A DNA stretch of 64,000 nt from Paraburkholderia phytofirmans OLGA172 (lineage in GTDB: Bacteria; Pseudomonadota; Gammaproteobacteria; Burkholderiales; Burkholderiaceae). Position 1 is the stretch's first letter. Every line of letters begins with the position of its first letter. The translations under genes were made by a program, and so were the position numbers. The notes below the pieces were generated by a model, which worked only from the letters and a program-made list of their open reading frames with translations, was not told the origin of the DNA and searched no databases. The stretch is taken from assembly GCF_001634365.1 (NCBI RefSeq), contig NZ_CP014578.1, positions 620,001 to 684,000 of the forward strand. Direction: 5' to 3'. This document shows positions 28,564 through 37,703 of the stretch, one piece after another.

Positions 28564-30930
28564 ATGAATCAGCATGCCGAACCGTTCCTGAAAGACCTTC
28601 AGGATCTCGACGACTTTACCCAGGTCCACATCTCGCGTCCGCACGAGTCCGCTCATTTGCACGTGAGCGGTCGCGCCACCTACACCGACGACATTCCGAC
28701 GCTCGCCGGCACGCTGCACGCCGCGCTCGGCCTGTCGTCGAAAGCGCACGCGAAGATCGTCTCGATGTCGCTCGACAAAGTGCGCGCCACGCCCGGCGTG
28801 GTCGCGATCTTCACCGCGGGCGATATCCCCGGCGTCAACGACGTCGGCCCGATCATCCACGGCGACGATCCGATTCTCGCCGACGGAGTCGTGCAATACG
28901 TCGGCCAGCCGATGTTCATCGTGGTCGCGACCTCGCATGAAATCGCCCGGCTCGCAGCGCGCCGCGCCGACGTGGTCTACGAAGAGTTGCCCGCGATCCT
29001 TACCGCGCAACAGGCCCGCGCCGCGAACCAGCACGTCCTGCCGCCGATGAAGCTCGCGCGCGGCGAGGCCGATACGAAGATCGCCCGTGCGGCGCGTCGC
29101 GAAGCCGGCGAGATGCTGCTCGGCGGCCAGGAGCAGTTCTATCTGGAAGGCCAGATTTCCTACGCGGTGCCGAAGGACGACGACGGCATGCACGTCTACT
29201 GTTCGACGCAGCACCCGACCGAAATGCAGCACATGGTCGCGCATGCGTTGGGTGTGGCGTCGCACAATGTGCTGATCGAATGCCGCCGCATGGGCGGCGG
29301 TTTCGGCGGCAAGGAATCGCAATCGGGTCTGTTCGCGTGCTGCGCGGCGCTGGCCGCATGGAAACTGTTGTGCCCGGTGAAACTGCGTCCGGACCGCGAC
29401 GATGACATGATGGTCACCGGCAAACGCCATGATTTCCACTATACGTATGAAGTGGGCTACGACGACAAGGGCGTGATCGACGGTGTCACGGTCGACATGA
29501 CCTCGCGTTGCGGCTTCTCCGCCGACCTGTCCGGTCCGGTGATGACGCGTGCGCTGTGCCACTTCGACAACGCGTACTGGTTGTCCGACGTAACGATCGA
29601 CGGCTTCTGCGGCAAGACCAACACGCAATCGAACACTGCGTTTCGCGGCTTCGGCGGTCCGCAAGGCGCGTTCGCGATCGAGTACATCATGGACAACGTC
29701 GCGCGGTCGGTGGGCGAGGATTCGCTCGACGTGCGCCGCCGCAATCTGTACGGCAAGACCGAGCGCAACCAGACGCCGTATGGTCAGGTGGTCGAAGACA
29801 ACGTGATTCACGAACTGATCGACGAACTCGAAGCGACCAGCGAATACCGTGCGCGCCGTGCGGCAATCAACGAGTTCAACGCGAACAACGAAGTGCTGAA
29901 GAAGGGCCTGGCGCTCACGCCGGTCAAGTTCGGCATTGCGTTCAACGTGACCCACTTCAATCAGGCCGGCGCGCTGGTGCACATCTACACCGACGGTTCG
30001 GTGCTGGTGAACCACGGCGGCACCGAAATGGGCCAGGGTTTGAACACCAAGGTCGCGCAGGTCGTCGCGCATGAACTGGGCATCGGCTTTAACCGCATCC
30101 GCGTCACGGCGACCGATACGAGCAAGATCGCCAATACGTCGGCGACCGCTGCGTCGACCGGTTCGGACCTGAACGGCAAGGCGGCGCAAGATGCCGCGCG
30201 CCAATTGCGCGAACGTCTGTCGGCCTTTGCCGCCGAGCGTTTCGGCGCAGGGCAGGTGGCGGCCTCGGAAGTGCGTTTCGTGCACGACCGCGTGGTGGTC
30301 GGCGAGGTGATCGTGCCGTTCGAAGAAGTGATCGCGAAGGCCTATATCGCGCGTGTCCAGCTCTGGTCGGACGGCTTCTACGCCACGCCGAAGCTCTACT
30401 GGGATCAATCGAAGCTGCAAGGCCGGCCGTTCTACTACTACTCGTACGGCGCGGCCGTGTCGGAAGTGGTGATCGATACGCTGACCGGCGAAATGCGCGT
30501 GCTGCGCGCAGACGCGTTGCATGACGTGGGCGCGTCGCTGAATCCGGCCCTCGACGTCGGCCAGGTGGAAGGCGCGTTCATCCAGGGCATGGGCTGGCTC
30601 ACGACCGAAGAACTGTGGTGGAACGCCGGCGGCAAGCTGATGACGCATGCGCCGTCCACCTACAAGATCCCGACCGTCAACGATACGCCGCCCGATTTCC
30701 GTGTGCGTCTGTTCAAGAATCGCAATGCGGAGGACAGCATCCATCGTTCGAAGGCGACCGGCGAGCCGCCGCTGCTGCTGCCGTTCTCGGTGTTCTTTGC
30801 CGTGCGCGATGCGGTGTCGGCCGTGGGAGACCACAAGGTCAATCCGCCGCTGAACGCGCCCGCGACCAGCGAGGAAATCTTGAAGGCGGTCGGCGCGGTG
30901 CGGGCGGCGACTGTGGCGGCGCGGCAGTAA
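28564..30930 (+). CDS. xdhB: Xanthine dehydrogenase large subunit (molybdenum-binding)
   Basis: The 788-residue catalytic subunit binds the molybdopterin cofactor. HVSGRATYTDDIP opens the aldehyde-oxidase a/b hammerhead domain. The molybdenum-site motifs are RRMGGGFGGKESQSG, AFRGFGGPQGAFAIEYI, HGGTEMGQGLNTKVAQV and the C-terminal SKATGEPPLLLPFSVFFA, which contains the catalytic glutamate. It forms an alpha2beta2 complex with XdhA. It follows xdhA closely and precedes a short xdhC gene. Confidence 0.97.
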   Translation: MNQHAEPFLKDLQDLDDFTQVHISRPHESAHLHVSGRATYTDDIPTLAGTLHAALGLSSKAHAKIVSMSLDKVRATPGVVAIFTAGDIPGVNDVGPIIHGDDPILADGVVQYVGQPMFIVVATSHEIARLAARRADVVYEELPAILTAQQARAANQHVLPPMKLARGEADTKIARAARREAGEMLLGGQEQFYLEGQISYAVPKDDDGMHVYCSTQHPTEMQHMVAHALGVASHNVLIECRRMGGGFGGKESQSGLFACCAALAAWKLLCPVKLRPDRDDDMMVTGKRHDFHYTYEVGYDDKGVIDGVTVDMTSRCGFSADLSGPVMTRALCHFDNAYWLSDVTIDGFCGKTNTQSNTAFRGFGGPQGAFAIEYIMDNVARSVGEDSLDVRRRNLYGKTERNQTPYGQVVEDNVIHELIDELEATSEYRARRAAINEFNANNEVLKKGLALTPVKFGIAFNVTHFNQAGALVHIYTDGSVLVNHGGTEMGQGLNTKVAQVVAHELGIGFNRIRVTATDTSKIANTSATAASTGSDLNGKAAQDAARQLRERLSAFAAERFGAGQVAASEVRFVHDRVVVGEVIVPFEEVIAKAYIARVQLWSDGFYATPKLYWDQSKLQGRPFYYYSYGAAVSEVVIDTLTGEMRVLRADALHDVGASLNPALDVGQVEGAFIQGMGWLTTEELWWNAGGKLMTHAPSTYKIPTVNDTPPDFRVRLFKNRNAEDSIHRSKATGEPPLLLPFSVFFAVRDAVSAVGDHKVNPPLNAPATSEEILKAVGAVRAATVAARQ

Positions 30931-31047
30931 GCGCGCCTCGTGCCGTGCGCGGGGCGGCGCGGCCCTGGGGCCACGCCGTGACTGCCGGGACTGTCAGGGC
31001 CGCCAGCGCTGCCATAAACGTCATGAAACTGCTCAGCCGGGGCAATC

Positions 31048-31647
31048 GTGCAATTATCGAAACTAACTGGATTGATCGCCATGAACGACTTTTCATCCGT
31101 TCAGATCGGCCGGCGCAGCGCCGTGGAAGCGCCGCGTCCGGCGCCGATGCACATCGTGCTGTTCGGCGCGGGGCACGTCGGCCATGCGCTCGTTACGCTG
31201 CTCGGCAGCTTGCCGTGTGTCGTCCAGTGGGTCGATGAGCGCGACGAACTGTTCCCCGACGAAACGCCGGCCAACGTGCAGGTCGAAGCGACCGACACGC
31301 CCGATGCGATCGTCGACACGGCGCCGCCCGGCGCGTATTTCCTCGTGATGACGCATAACCACGCGCTCGATTTTTCGCTCGCCGCGCGCATCATGCGGCG
31401 GCGCGATTTCACCTACTTCGGCATGATCGGGTCTAAAACGAAGCGCGTGAAATTCGAGCGTCGTTTGCTGGGCCGTGGGGTGGATCTGGATCGGCTGGTG
31501 GAGATGACCTGTCCGATCGGCGTCGCCGGCATAGTCGATAAAGCGCCTGCGGCAATCGCGGTCGCCGTGTGTGCCGAGTTGCTGCAGATTCGTACGCGCG
31601 AGGCCGCGGTGCAGGCGGTGACGCAGAAGCTTTGTGCGAGCGTGTGA
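31048..31647 (+). CDS. xdhC: XdhC-type accessory protein lacking the N-terminal domain
   Basis: XdhC binds molybdenum cofactor and helps its sulfuration and insertion into XdhB. Only the C-terminal Rossmann domain is clear (MHIVLFGAGHVGHALVTLLG, VDERDELFPDETP, VMTHNHALDFSLAARIMRR, YFGMIGSKTKRVKFERRL, PIGVAGIVDKAPAAIAVAV). The usual XdhC/CoxI N-terminal domain of about 100 residues is absent, and the 117 bp back to xdhB cannot hold it. The start is either the GTG at 31048 or the ATG at 31081. The gene is either a truncated functional variant or a 5'-deleted copy. Confidence 0.85.
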   Translation: MQLSKLTGLIAMNDFSSVQIGRRSAVEAPRPAPMHIVLFGAGHVGHALVTLLGSLPCVVQWVDERDELFPDETPANVQVEATDTPDAIVDTAPPGAYFLVMTHNHALDFSLAARIMRRRDFTYFGMIGSKTKRVKFERRLLGRGVDLDRLVEMTCPIGVAGIVDKAPAAIAVAVCAELLQIRTREAAVQAVTQKLCASV

Positions 31648-31776
31648 GCGGACGAAGCGAGTTGCCTCGCGTAAGGCGTTCAACGTAAGGCTCGCAACGT
31701 CAAGCGCTGAGCGTGAAACGCGTCACGTAAAGCATTCGGCTTATAGCACCCACGTCTCAACCTTCAAACCAGAACG

Positions 31777-32760
31777 TCAGTCCGCTGCGGCTGACGTTAC
31801 CTTTTTCGGCGGCCGTTTCGCACGCCGCACCTTTTGCGCGACCAGTTCATCCGACACGTGCGACATCAACGTGCGCAGCCAGCCGACATCGCTTGGCCGG
31901 TCCGGCTGCGGATGCCACAACTGATAACACTTGATGCGTGGAAACGGAATCGGCACGTCGACCACCGCGAGCGGCAGGATGCTTGCATAGTGCATCGCGA
32001 ACCGGCGGGTCGTCGTGAAGATCAGATCCGACTGCAGCAGCGTTTGCGGCACGAGGCCGAAATAGGGCAGCGTAGCGACGATGCGCCGGTCGGCGCGAGC
32101 CCGTGCAAAGCCGATGTCGACGGCGCCGCCGCGCGCGCCGCTGTAGGGCGTCGGCGCAAGATGCGGCGCGGCGAGATAAGCTTCGCGCGTGAGCGGCGCG
32201 CGTGTCAGCGGATGATCGGCGCGCATCAGGCACACCACCGTATCGGAGAACAGGTCGCTGCGTCCGAAACGCGGATCGGGCTTCGGCCAGTTGCCGATCA
32301 CCAGATCGAGTTCGCCCGCATCGAGTGCGGCGGAATGGTCGAGCATCGGGCTCAGCGAATCGATCTCCAGACGCGCATGCGGCGCCGCCTCGCGAAACTG
32401 CGCGATCACGGTGGGCATGAAAAAATCGTTCAGATAGTCCGGCGCGGCCACGCGGAAGGTGCGGCGCGAGCGGCCGGGATCGAAGTCGCCGTGCGGCGTT
32501 GCCACGAAATCGACCTCACGCAGCACACGCTGCGCCGAGGCCAGCAAGGATTCGCCGTATTCGGTCGGCACCATGCCCGACTTGCCGCGCACGAGAATCG
32601 GGTCGTTCAGCGTCTCGCGCAGTTTGCGCAGCGCGGTGCTGATGGCGGGTTGGGTCTGATTCAGACGCAGTGCGGTTTGTGTGACGCTGCGCTCGACCAG
32701 CAGCGTGCGCAGCACGCGCACGAGCCAGATATCGAGGGAGGCGGCGGAGTCGTCGTCCAT
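31777..32760 (-). CDS. LysR family transcriptional regulator
   Basis: The 327-residue protein has an N-terminal winged helix-turn-helix (LDIWLVRVLRTLLVERSVTQ, TQPAISTALRKLRETLNDPILVRG) and a PBP2-type effector domain of the NahR/NodD-like group (DLVIGNWPKPDPRFGRSDLF). It ends about 130 bp from the xdhC stop in convergent orientation. The DNA upstream, where a divergent target would normally lie, is interrupted by an IS4-family element after about 190 bp, so its target gene may be lost or displaced. The effector is unknown. Confidence 0.9.
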   Translation of the reverse strand: MDDDSAASLDIWLVRVLRTLLVERSVTQTALRLNQTQPAISTALRKLRETLNDPILVRGKSGMVPTEYGESLLASAQRVLREVDFVATPHGDFDPGRSRRTFRVAAPDYLNDFFMPTVIAQFREAAPHARLEIDSLSPMLDHSAALDAGELDLVIGNWPKPDPRFGRSDLFSDTVVCLMRADHPLTRAPLTREAYLAAPHLAPTPYSGARGGAVDIGFARARADRRIVATLPYFGLVPQTLLQSDLIFTTTRRFAMHYASILPLAVVDVPIPFPRIKCYQLWHPQPDRPSDVGWLRTLMSHVSDELVAQKVRRAKRPPKKVTSAAAD

Positions 32761-32954
32761 GGTTTAGGCGCAATACTGTTCACTTGATAACCACTTTGGG
32801 CGCTATTCGCTGATTCAACGGCTCCCATCGTCGCCGGATCCGGAAATTCGACATCTTTCGCTTCACGCCGCGGGGATTGCGCTTGCCGCGGCTTTGCACC
32901 GCGCGCCCGCTGGCGATTTCCCGCAGCAAGCTGAGCCTCCAACTTTGCCACTGC

Positions 32955-34157
32955 TCAGGGGGGAACGGCCGCCGCCTCGGGCAGGCGTCGGTTCAGCACG
33001 CGCACGGCATGAACGAACGATAAGTCTTCGGGTCGCTGTCCGCTGTCCTGTGCCGCCTCGTACATCAGGCGACGGATCGCCGCGTGGGTAAGCATTAACG
33101 CATAGAACTCCTGACGGACCAGATCAGGCGTCTTGCTGCGCAGCACCTTCTTGCCATCGCACAGATGTGTCTTGATCTCGTCAAACATCTCTTCTATTTT
33201 CCAGCGCCGGTGGTACAGCGCCGCGAGTTCTATGGCAGGCGCTACCGCTGCGTCCAGCAGATTGGTGATCAGGCGATACTGCGGCTCGGCATCAGGCACG
33301 CCTTCCAGGCGATACTCGATGACCCGCACCCGCATGCCGTTGCGCTGGTGTCGCCGGTCGGTGTCGCTGGCATAGACGGTGCTCAGGTACGAACCGTCTG
33401 CCAGCGGCACTTCGCACGGCAGCCGCAAATTCGACTTCACGCGCCACAGTAGCTTCGCTCCGGTGGCCACCGCGTCGCGCCACATGTCATAGCCATAGAA
33501 CAGGCGATCGGCCAGCACCAGCATGTCGTCCGAGAATGCCGGAAACAGCTGGCGTGTGAGCGCCTGTTCGCTGTCATCGCATACCCCGCCCATCTGGACC
33601 TCACACAGCGCGTGCGTTGCACATTCGGCCAGCGCTACAAAGCGAATCTGCGGATACGCGGCCTCACCGCGTCCGCCCTGCGCATAACCGAACGCCTCCG
33701 CATTGACCTTCTCATCAGGCACATCCAGCGTCGAGCCGTCCACGCTCATGACCCGGTAGCCCGCATAGTCGTCGCCTGCAGTTCGTGGGCGTTGCGCTGC
33801 CTGCCGGGCGAACAGCTCGCGCATCACCTGCCAGCCCAGGCGTGCGCGCCCCTGCGAGATCGCCGCCTTGCTGACCTGCACATCGCGTACCTGGTCGCCG
33901 TAGATGCGCCGCAGCCCCTCGATCACCAGCCGAAACACTTCCTCATAGGCCACGCGCGGATACAGGCACATCGCCATCACGAAATACACCAGCACTTCCC
34001 GCGGCATATCGCGGCGTAGCCGCGTATGCACGCCGCATTTCACGAGCGCCTCCTTGACCTCGCCCAGCGAGCAGTTCAGCGCCAGATACCCCACCGCCAG
34101 ATAGTCCGCGAGCCTCGCACCACCGGGCAGCGTTGCTTCCGTTCTTGCCATCTTCAA
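32955..34157 (-). mobile_element. IS4-family insertion sequence, extent beyond the transposase unresolved
   Basis: An intact IS4-type transposase fills this interval. Short similar stretches flank it (aactttgcca at 32941-32950, and an inverted aactttcaag next to 34180), but I could not prove terminal repeats or a target duplication, so the boundaries given are only those of the coding region. Confidence 0.75.
32955..34157 (-). CDS. IS4 family transposase
   Basis: The 400-residue DDE transposase has the IS4 N-terminal domain (about residues 15-110; LADYLAVGYLALNCSLGEV, MPREVLVYFVMAMCLY), then the catalytic core. RVMSVDGSTLDVPD carries the first Asp, MLVLADRLFYGYDMW the second, and YHRRWKIEEMFDEIKTHL the Y-(2)-R-(3)-E-(6)-K motif. 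All three catalytic residues appear intact, so the element could still be active. It lies between a LysR gene and an isomerase gene. Confidence 0.93.
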   Translation of the reverse strand: MKMARTEATLPGGARLADYLAVGYLALNCSLGEVKEALVKCGVHTRLRRDMPREVLVYFVMAMCLYPRVAYEEVFRLVIEGLRRIYGDQVRDVQVSKAAISQGRARLGWQVMRELFARQAAQRPRTAGDDYAGYRVMSVDGSTLDVPDEKVNAEAFGYAQGGRGEAAYPQIRFVALAECATHALCEVQMGGVCDDSEQALTRQLFPAFSDDMLVLADRLFYGYDMWRDAVATGAKLLWRVKSNLRLPCEVPLADGSYLSTVYASDTDRRHQRNGMRVRVIEYRLEGVPDAEPQYRLITNLLDAAVAPAIELAALYHRRWKIEEMFDEIKTHLCDGKKVLRSKTPDLVRQEFYALMLTHAAIRRLMYEAAQDSGQRPEDLSFVHAVRVLNRRLPEAAAVPP

Positions 34158-34443
34158 GCTCTTCTTGTCGTTGCAGGCGCTTGAAAGTTAACACAAATTC
34201 GACTTTGTTAACAGTATTGGGTTTAGGCGAGTCGATGCAAGCAGGTCAGGCCCGGATGAAGCGCTATACGGAGCCGCCCGCGAGCCAGATCGCGAGAGCG
34301 GGGCGCAAAGGTTATAACCTTAGGCCCGTTTGCGGTGTGGTGGCATAGCGGGCGCGGTATGGCCGGCATCAGGATGGCCTTTTTGACGCAATCACGTCTG
34401 ACACCACGCGCCCGTTGGCACGAATATTACGGTTTCGCTTCGC
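34158..34443. other. Gene-free stretch between the IS4 transposase and the isomerase gene
   Basis: The 286 bp have no credible coding sequence. They hold gttaac repeated in inverted form around 34188-34213, probably near the IS end, and a perfect 14-bp palindrome, aaggttataacctt, at 34308-34321. This could be a regulatory remnant of a gene displaced by the insertion. Confidence 0.35.
34308..34321. repeat. 14-bp perfect palindrome
   Basis: The sequence aaggttataacctt is its own reverse complement and stands in a gene-free gap beside the IS4 element. Its size and AT-rich centre are compatible with a dimeric repressor or LysR-type operator. Confidence 0.35.
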
Positions 34444-35088
34444 TTAATCGTCCGCAAGACCCGAGGGCAGCGAACTGATCCGCTTCACCTCCTTCGAATC
34501 GAGCCAGTTCGGCGTGCGTGCGCAGTACAGCACCATGGGCAACGCGTCTTCGCCCCAGAATAATTGATTGTTCAGACGGAAGGTTGGCACGCCGTAGACG
34601 CCAAGACCGATCGCATCCGCGGTATTGCGCTGCAATTGCGCTTTCACCTCTTCGGTCGTGATGAGTGCCGGGCCGTCCGGCATACCGACGCGCTCGCACA
34701 GTTCGGCGAACGCTGCAACGCTCGACGGATCGCGACCTTCGCGCCAGATGAAACGGAAAATCTCGCGAACGAAGCTGATGTCGCCCTTCGCCGCGGTGGC
34801 GAGCAGGAGCGGCTTCATCGAGTCGAACGGATGGGCTGGCGGCATCTTGAACGGAATGCCGAGTTGCTCCGCGCGAAACAGCGCGTGGCGATACGTGAAG
34901 GTACGCTTCGAGGGCACGTTGTAAGCGGGGCGCTGGCCCCAGTGGCTATACAACTCGTTCAGCACGACCGGCGTGAACGCGAAGTCGAAGCCCGGCCATT
35001 TGTCGTGTTGCTCGAGCAGCAGGTACGTGAACGGCGAGACAAAATCGTAAAACCACAGTGGTTGTCTGGCGTCGATGCCAATGGTCAT
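34444..35088 (-). CDS. DsbA-fold 2-hydroxychromene-2-carboxylate isomerase-like protein
   Basis: The 214-residue protein is of the kappa-class GST/NahD group. WFYDFVSPFTYLLLEQ at residues 11-26 is the N-terminal thioredoxin-like strand with Ser in the catalytic position (D-F-V-S-P) instead of a CxxC. GLGVYGVPTFRLNNQLFWGED is the C-terminal cis-proline loop. Members isomerise hydroxychromene carboxylates in naphthalene catabolism or conjugate glutathione. No aromatic-ring operon is nearby, so the substrate is unknown. The ATG at 35088 has GGGAGAC upstream. Confidence 0.85.
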   Translation of the reverse strand: MTIGIDARQPLWFYDFVSPFTYLLLEQHDKWPGFDFAFTPVVLNELYSHWGQRPAYNVPSKRTFTYRHALFRAEQLGIPFKMPPAHPFDSMKPLLLATAAKGDISFVREIFRFIWREGRDPSSVAAFAELCERVGMPDGPALITTEEVKAQLQRNTADAIGLGVYGVPTFRLNNQLFWGEDALPMVLYCARTPNWLDSKEVKRISSLPSGLADD

Positions 35089-35182
35089 AAATGTCTCCCG
35101 GATTGCCTGTTCCGAACGGGGCTGTCTGCCGGATCGTCGGAATTTTAATGATCTTACGCGGTGCAGCCGCCGCTTGCACCGG

Positions 35183-36595
35183 TCAATATGGTTCCGGTCC
35201 GGCGCCGGCCGGCACGGGTCCGTCGCCAGGTTCGCCCGCTGCGTCGCGCTGAGCCTCGCGGCTATGGGCGAGCCGCTCGCGCACGAAGCCGATATGCTCG
35301 CGCAGCACATAGAACTGATCCGCATAGGCGAGCGGCATTTTCAGACCGTTCACCGATTCTTCAATCGCATCCAGCCGCTCGATCAGCGAGTTGCGTTCGG
35401 CGGCCGAGTGTTCGCTGAGCGCGCTTCGCTCGATCGCGATCAGCGCACCGTACCAGCGGTAGATGCGCGATTTCACCCGCCACGCGTACAGCGACGGCAC
35501 GAGGCGCAGCGCCGGAATCAGCAGCACGATCAGCGGCACCACGACCACCAGCAGCCGGTCCGCGAGACTCGCGAGCCAGAACGGCAGGATCCGGTAGAGG
35601 AAGCTCTTGCCTGACTTGTAGTAACGGGCGGCGTCGTCGCTGATCGGGAAATCGTGGGCGAGCGGCGCGGGGAATTCACCGGCGCGCTGCATGATGCTCG
35701 GCTTACCCTGGACTTCGCGCGCCGCTTCGATCAGCAGATCGGAAAGTGCGGGATGCAGCGAATCGCGCGCCACCAGTTCGGCGGTCGGCGCCACCATATG
35801 AATCGGCGCGGACGGCAGGTTCTTGCCGAGGTCGAACGCGCCCATCGGCATTTCGAGCTGCTTCAGATACGGAAAGCGGCGGGTGTACGCATCGGCTTGG
35901 GTGAAGTCGTAGAACTGCACATTCGGCGTGCGATAGAGCTTACCCATCACCGCCGGTTGCGCCGAATCGCCGGCCAGAAAAGCCGCGTCGACTTTGCCGG
36001 CGACGAGTGCCTGGGCAGCGTCGTCGCCCGAGAGCGGCAGCAGTTTGGTCGGGCCGCCCGGCACGATGCCGTTCGCCTTGAGCAGCGCGAGCGCCAGTTC
36101 GCGCGTGCCGCTGCCCTCGGCGCCGACCGCGAGGCGCAAGCCCTTGAATTCGGAGAGCCGCGCGACCGTCGGCCCGTGATAGAAGATCGCTAGCGGTACA
36201 TAGGCCACGCTGCCGAGCGACATCAGCCCTTCGCTTGCCGGCCCGGGGGCAACGCCGTCTTGCACGAAGGCGACGTCGACGTTCGAATTCGGGTCCGAAA
36301 GCCGCTTGAGATTCTGCAGCGAGCCTTCGGAGGACAACACGTTCAAGGTGATGCGGTTGCGCGCCAGAATCGTCTTGTACTTCTGCGCCGCGTTCCAGAA
36401 GGTGCTGCCTTCGGGGCCGGCGCTCATCGTCAGCGTACTGGGCGGGGCGGGCTGGATCAGGCGCACGGCGACCCAGATCGCCGCGGCGGCGATCAGCAGG
36501 ATCGGCCCGAACGAGACCGCCAGATCGCGCCAGGAGATCGCCACGAAACGGGCGACGAGACGGGGAGGGCGTTTGCGGCCGGTGGCTGGCTTCAT
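35183..36595 (-). CDS. TAXI family TRAP-type solute-binding protein with membrane anchors
   Basis: The 470-residue protein has an N-terminal transmembrane helix (SFGPILLIAAAAIWVAVRLI, about residues 28-47), then a TAXI solute-binding domain (LTMSAGPEGSTFWNAAQKY, VDVAFVQDG, LRLAVGAEGSGTRELALALL), a second transmembrane helix near residue 365 (LLVVVVPLIVLLIPALRLV) and a cytoplasmic helical tail of about 80 residues. No TRAP permease subunits are nearby. The two-anchor layout suggests a membrane-bound sensor or partner rather than a free periplasmic receptor. Confidence 0.85.
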   Translation of the reverse strand: MKPATGRKRPPRLVARFVAISWRDLAVSFGPILLIAAAAIWVAVRLIQPAPPSTLTMSAGPEGSTFWNAAQKYKTILARNRITLNVLSSEGSLQNLKRLSDPNSNVDVAFVQDGVAPGPASEGLMSLGSVAYVPLAIFYHGPTVARLSEFKGLRLAVGAEGSGTRELALALLKANGIVPGGPTKLLPLSGDDAAQALVAGKVDAAFLAGDSAQPAVMGKLYRTPNVQFYDFTQADAYTRRFPYLKQLEMPMGAFDLGKNLPSAPIHMVAPTAELVARDSLHPALSDLLIEAAREVQGKPSIMQRAGEFPAPLAHDFPISDDAARYYKSGKSFLYRILPFWLASLADRLLVVVVPLIVLLIPALRLVPSLYAWRVKSRIYRWYGALIAIERSALSEHSAAERNSLIERLDAIEESVNGLKMPLAYADQFYVLREHIGFVRERLAHSREAQRDAAGEPGDGPVPAGAGPEPY

Positions 36596-37151
36596 CAGGT
36601 GACGTGACGGCTACGGTCGAAAGTGAACGGGGTGGCGGCGCTCTGCGGCGCGCGAACCGGGGCGAGGCGCTCGCGCCATGCCGGACGCGGCGCCGACGCC
36701 TGGGACGCACGAGCCGCGTGGCAGCGCACGTCGCGCCGATGGTACCTGAGAATCGCGCGGCGGCGCATGAATAAAAGCTGATCCATGTGCCCATGGCAAC
36801 CGGCGGGCACCCCGAGGTATGGCTAAATCCTTTGCGCTTCCGGCGCGGCTCGATTAAATTGTCGATCGCTGCCGCGAACAGACGTTTCGCGCGGCGTGAC
36901 CCGGCACGACAGACAAGAACCGGGCGCGCCGGCGGACTTCGCGGCTTGCCGGCACTCGTACCGCATGGCATGCGTGGCATCGCATGCGGCTTACGGCGGC
37001 CGGCCTCTCCCGCCTCTCGCACACCGTGTTGCAGCCATAGTCGGCCGTCGCTGAGCCGCGCCTTGCCGCGCCTGAAAAGCATGGCCGCCCGTAGTCGTAA
37101 CGAAGCCGCTTTTACATGCGGTCCAATGTGTAGCTAAGGAGAGAAGAAACT
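36596..37151. other. 556-bp region without a recognisable gene
   Basis: Several open frames cross this GC-rich stretch, but none has family features or a ribosome site. It should hold promoters for the TAXI protein gene (minus) and the BON gene (plus). AAGGAGAG at 37137-37144 is the ribosome site of the BON gene. Confidence 0.4.
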
Positions 37152-37505
37152 ATGAAATCGGTCGGTTTTCTGAAAACGCTGGGCTCGGTCGTGGCGATGG
37201 TGGTGGCGTGCAACGTGTACGCTCAGGCAAGCGATGCAACGGCGACGGGCACGACCGCAACGCCGGCTGCAAGCGCTAAGGCCAGCAAGAAGGCCAATAG
37301 CCAACTGGGTCGCAAGGTGCGCGGCGCGCTCGCCAAGGCGCAAGGCATCGACGTCTCGAACATCGCCGTGCGTGCCCGTGGCGGCGCGGTGACCCTGACG
37401 GGCTCGGTGCCTGAGCAAAGCCAGATCGACGCTGCCGGCGAAGTGGCCAAGGGCGTCGCCGGCGTGACGTCGGTGTCGAACAAGCTGACCGTGGTTCAGG
37501 AGTAA
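37152..37505 (+). CDS. Periplasmic BON-domain protein
   Basis: The 117-residue protein has a signal peptide (FLKTLGSVVAMVVACNVYAQA, cleavage near residue 25), an Ala/Thr/Lys-rich linker, and one BON domain at about residues 50-117 (VRGALAKAQGIDVSNIAVRA, GAVTLTGSVPEQSQIDAAGE, VAGVTSVSNKLTV). BON proteins bind membranes and protect the envelope under osmotic stress; that is family knowledge. Such small single-BON proteins are common in Burkholderia. A strong ribosome site lies upstream. Confidence 0.93.
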   Translation: MKSVGFLKTLGSVVAMVVACNVYAQASDATATGTTATPAASAKASKKANSQLGRKVRGALAKAQGIDVSNIAVRARGGAVTLTGSVPEQSQIDAAGEVAKGVAGVTSVSNKLTVVQE

Positions 37506-37703
37506 GACGGCTGCAACGCGCGAGGCCGCGATAAGCGGCCTCGCGCGAGCGGCTTGCGTACCAGTGATTTTTGAAGCGGCGATTTTGGCTTAGACCCGCT
37601 CCGGGCTGAACGCCCGCACCGCAACGGCCAGTTTGTGCGCTGTGACACACAATGGACGCGTCGTGAAGCGTACTGTGATGCGATGGGAACCGGAGCCAAC
37701 ACC

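Noticed and set aside
28399..30834. 811-codon minus-strand frame opposite xdhB
   Set aside because: It is the antisense shadow of xdhB, rich in His and Arg, a typical artefact in GC-rich genes.
32661..32951. 96-codon minus-strand frame starting MAKLEAQLAAG between the LysR gene and the IS4 element
   Set aside because: It overlaps the LysR coding region in another frame and has no ribosome site or family features; a chance frame is more likely.
35940..37082. Long minus-strand frame of 380 codons overlapping the TAXI gene
   Set aside because: The translation is Arg-rich and lies in another frame of a well-supported gene; its upstream part has no protein-like features.
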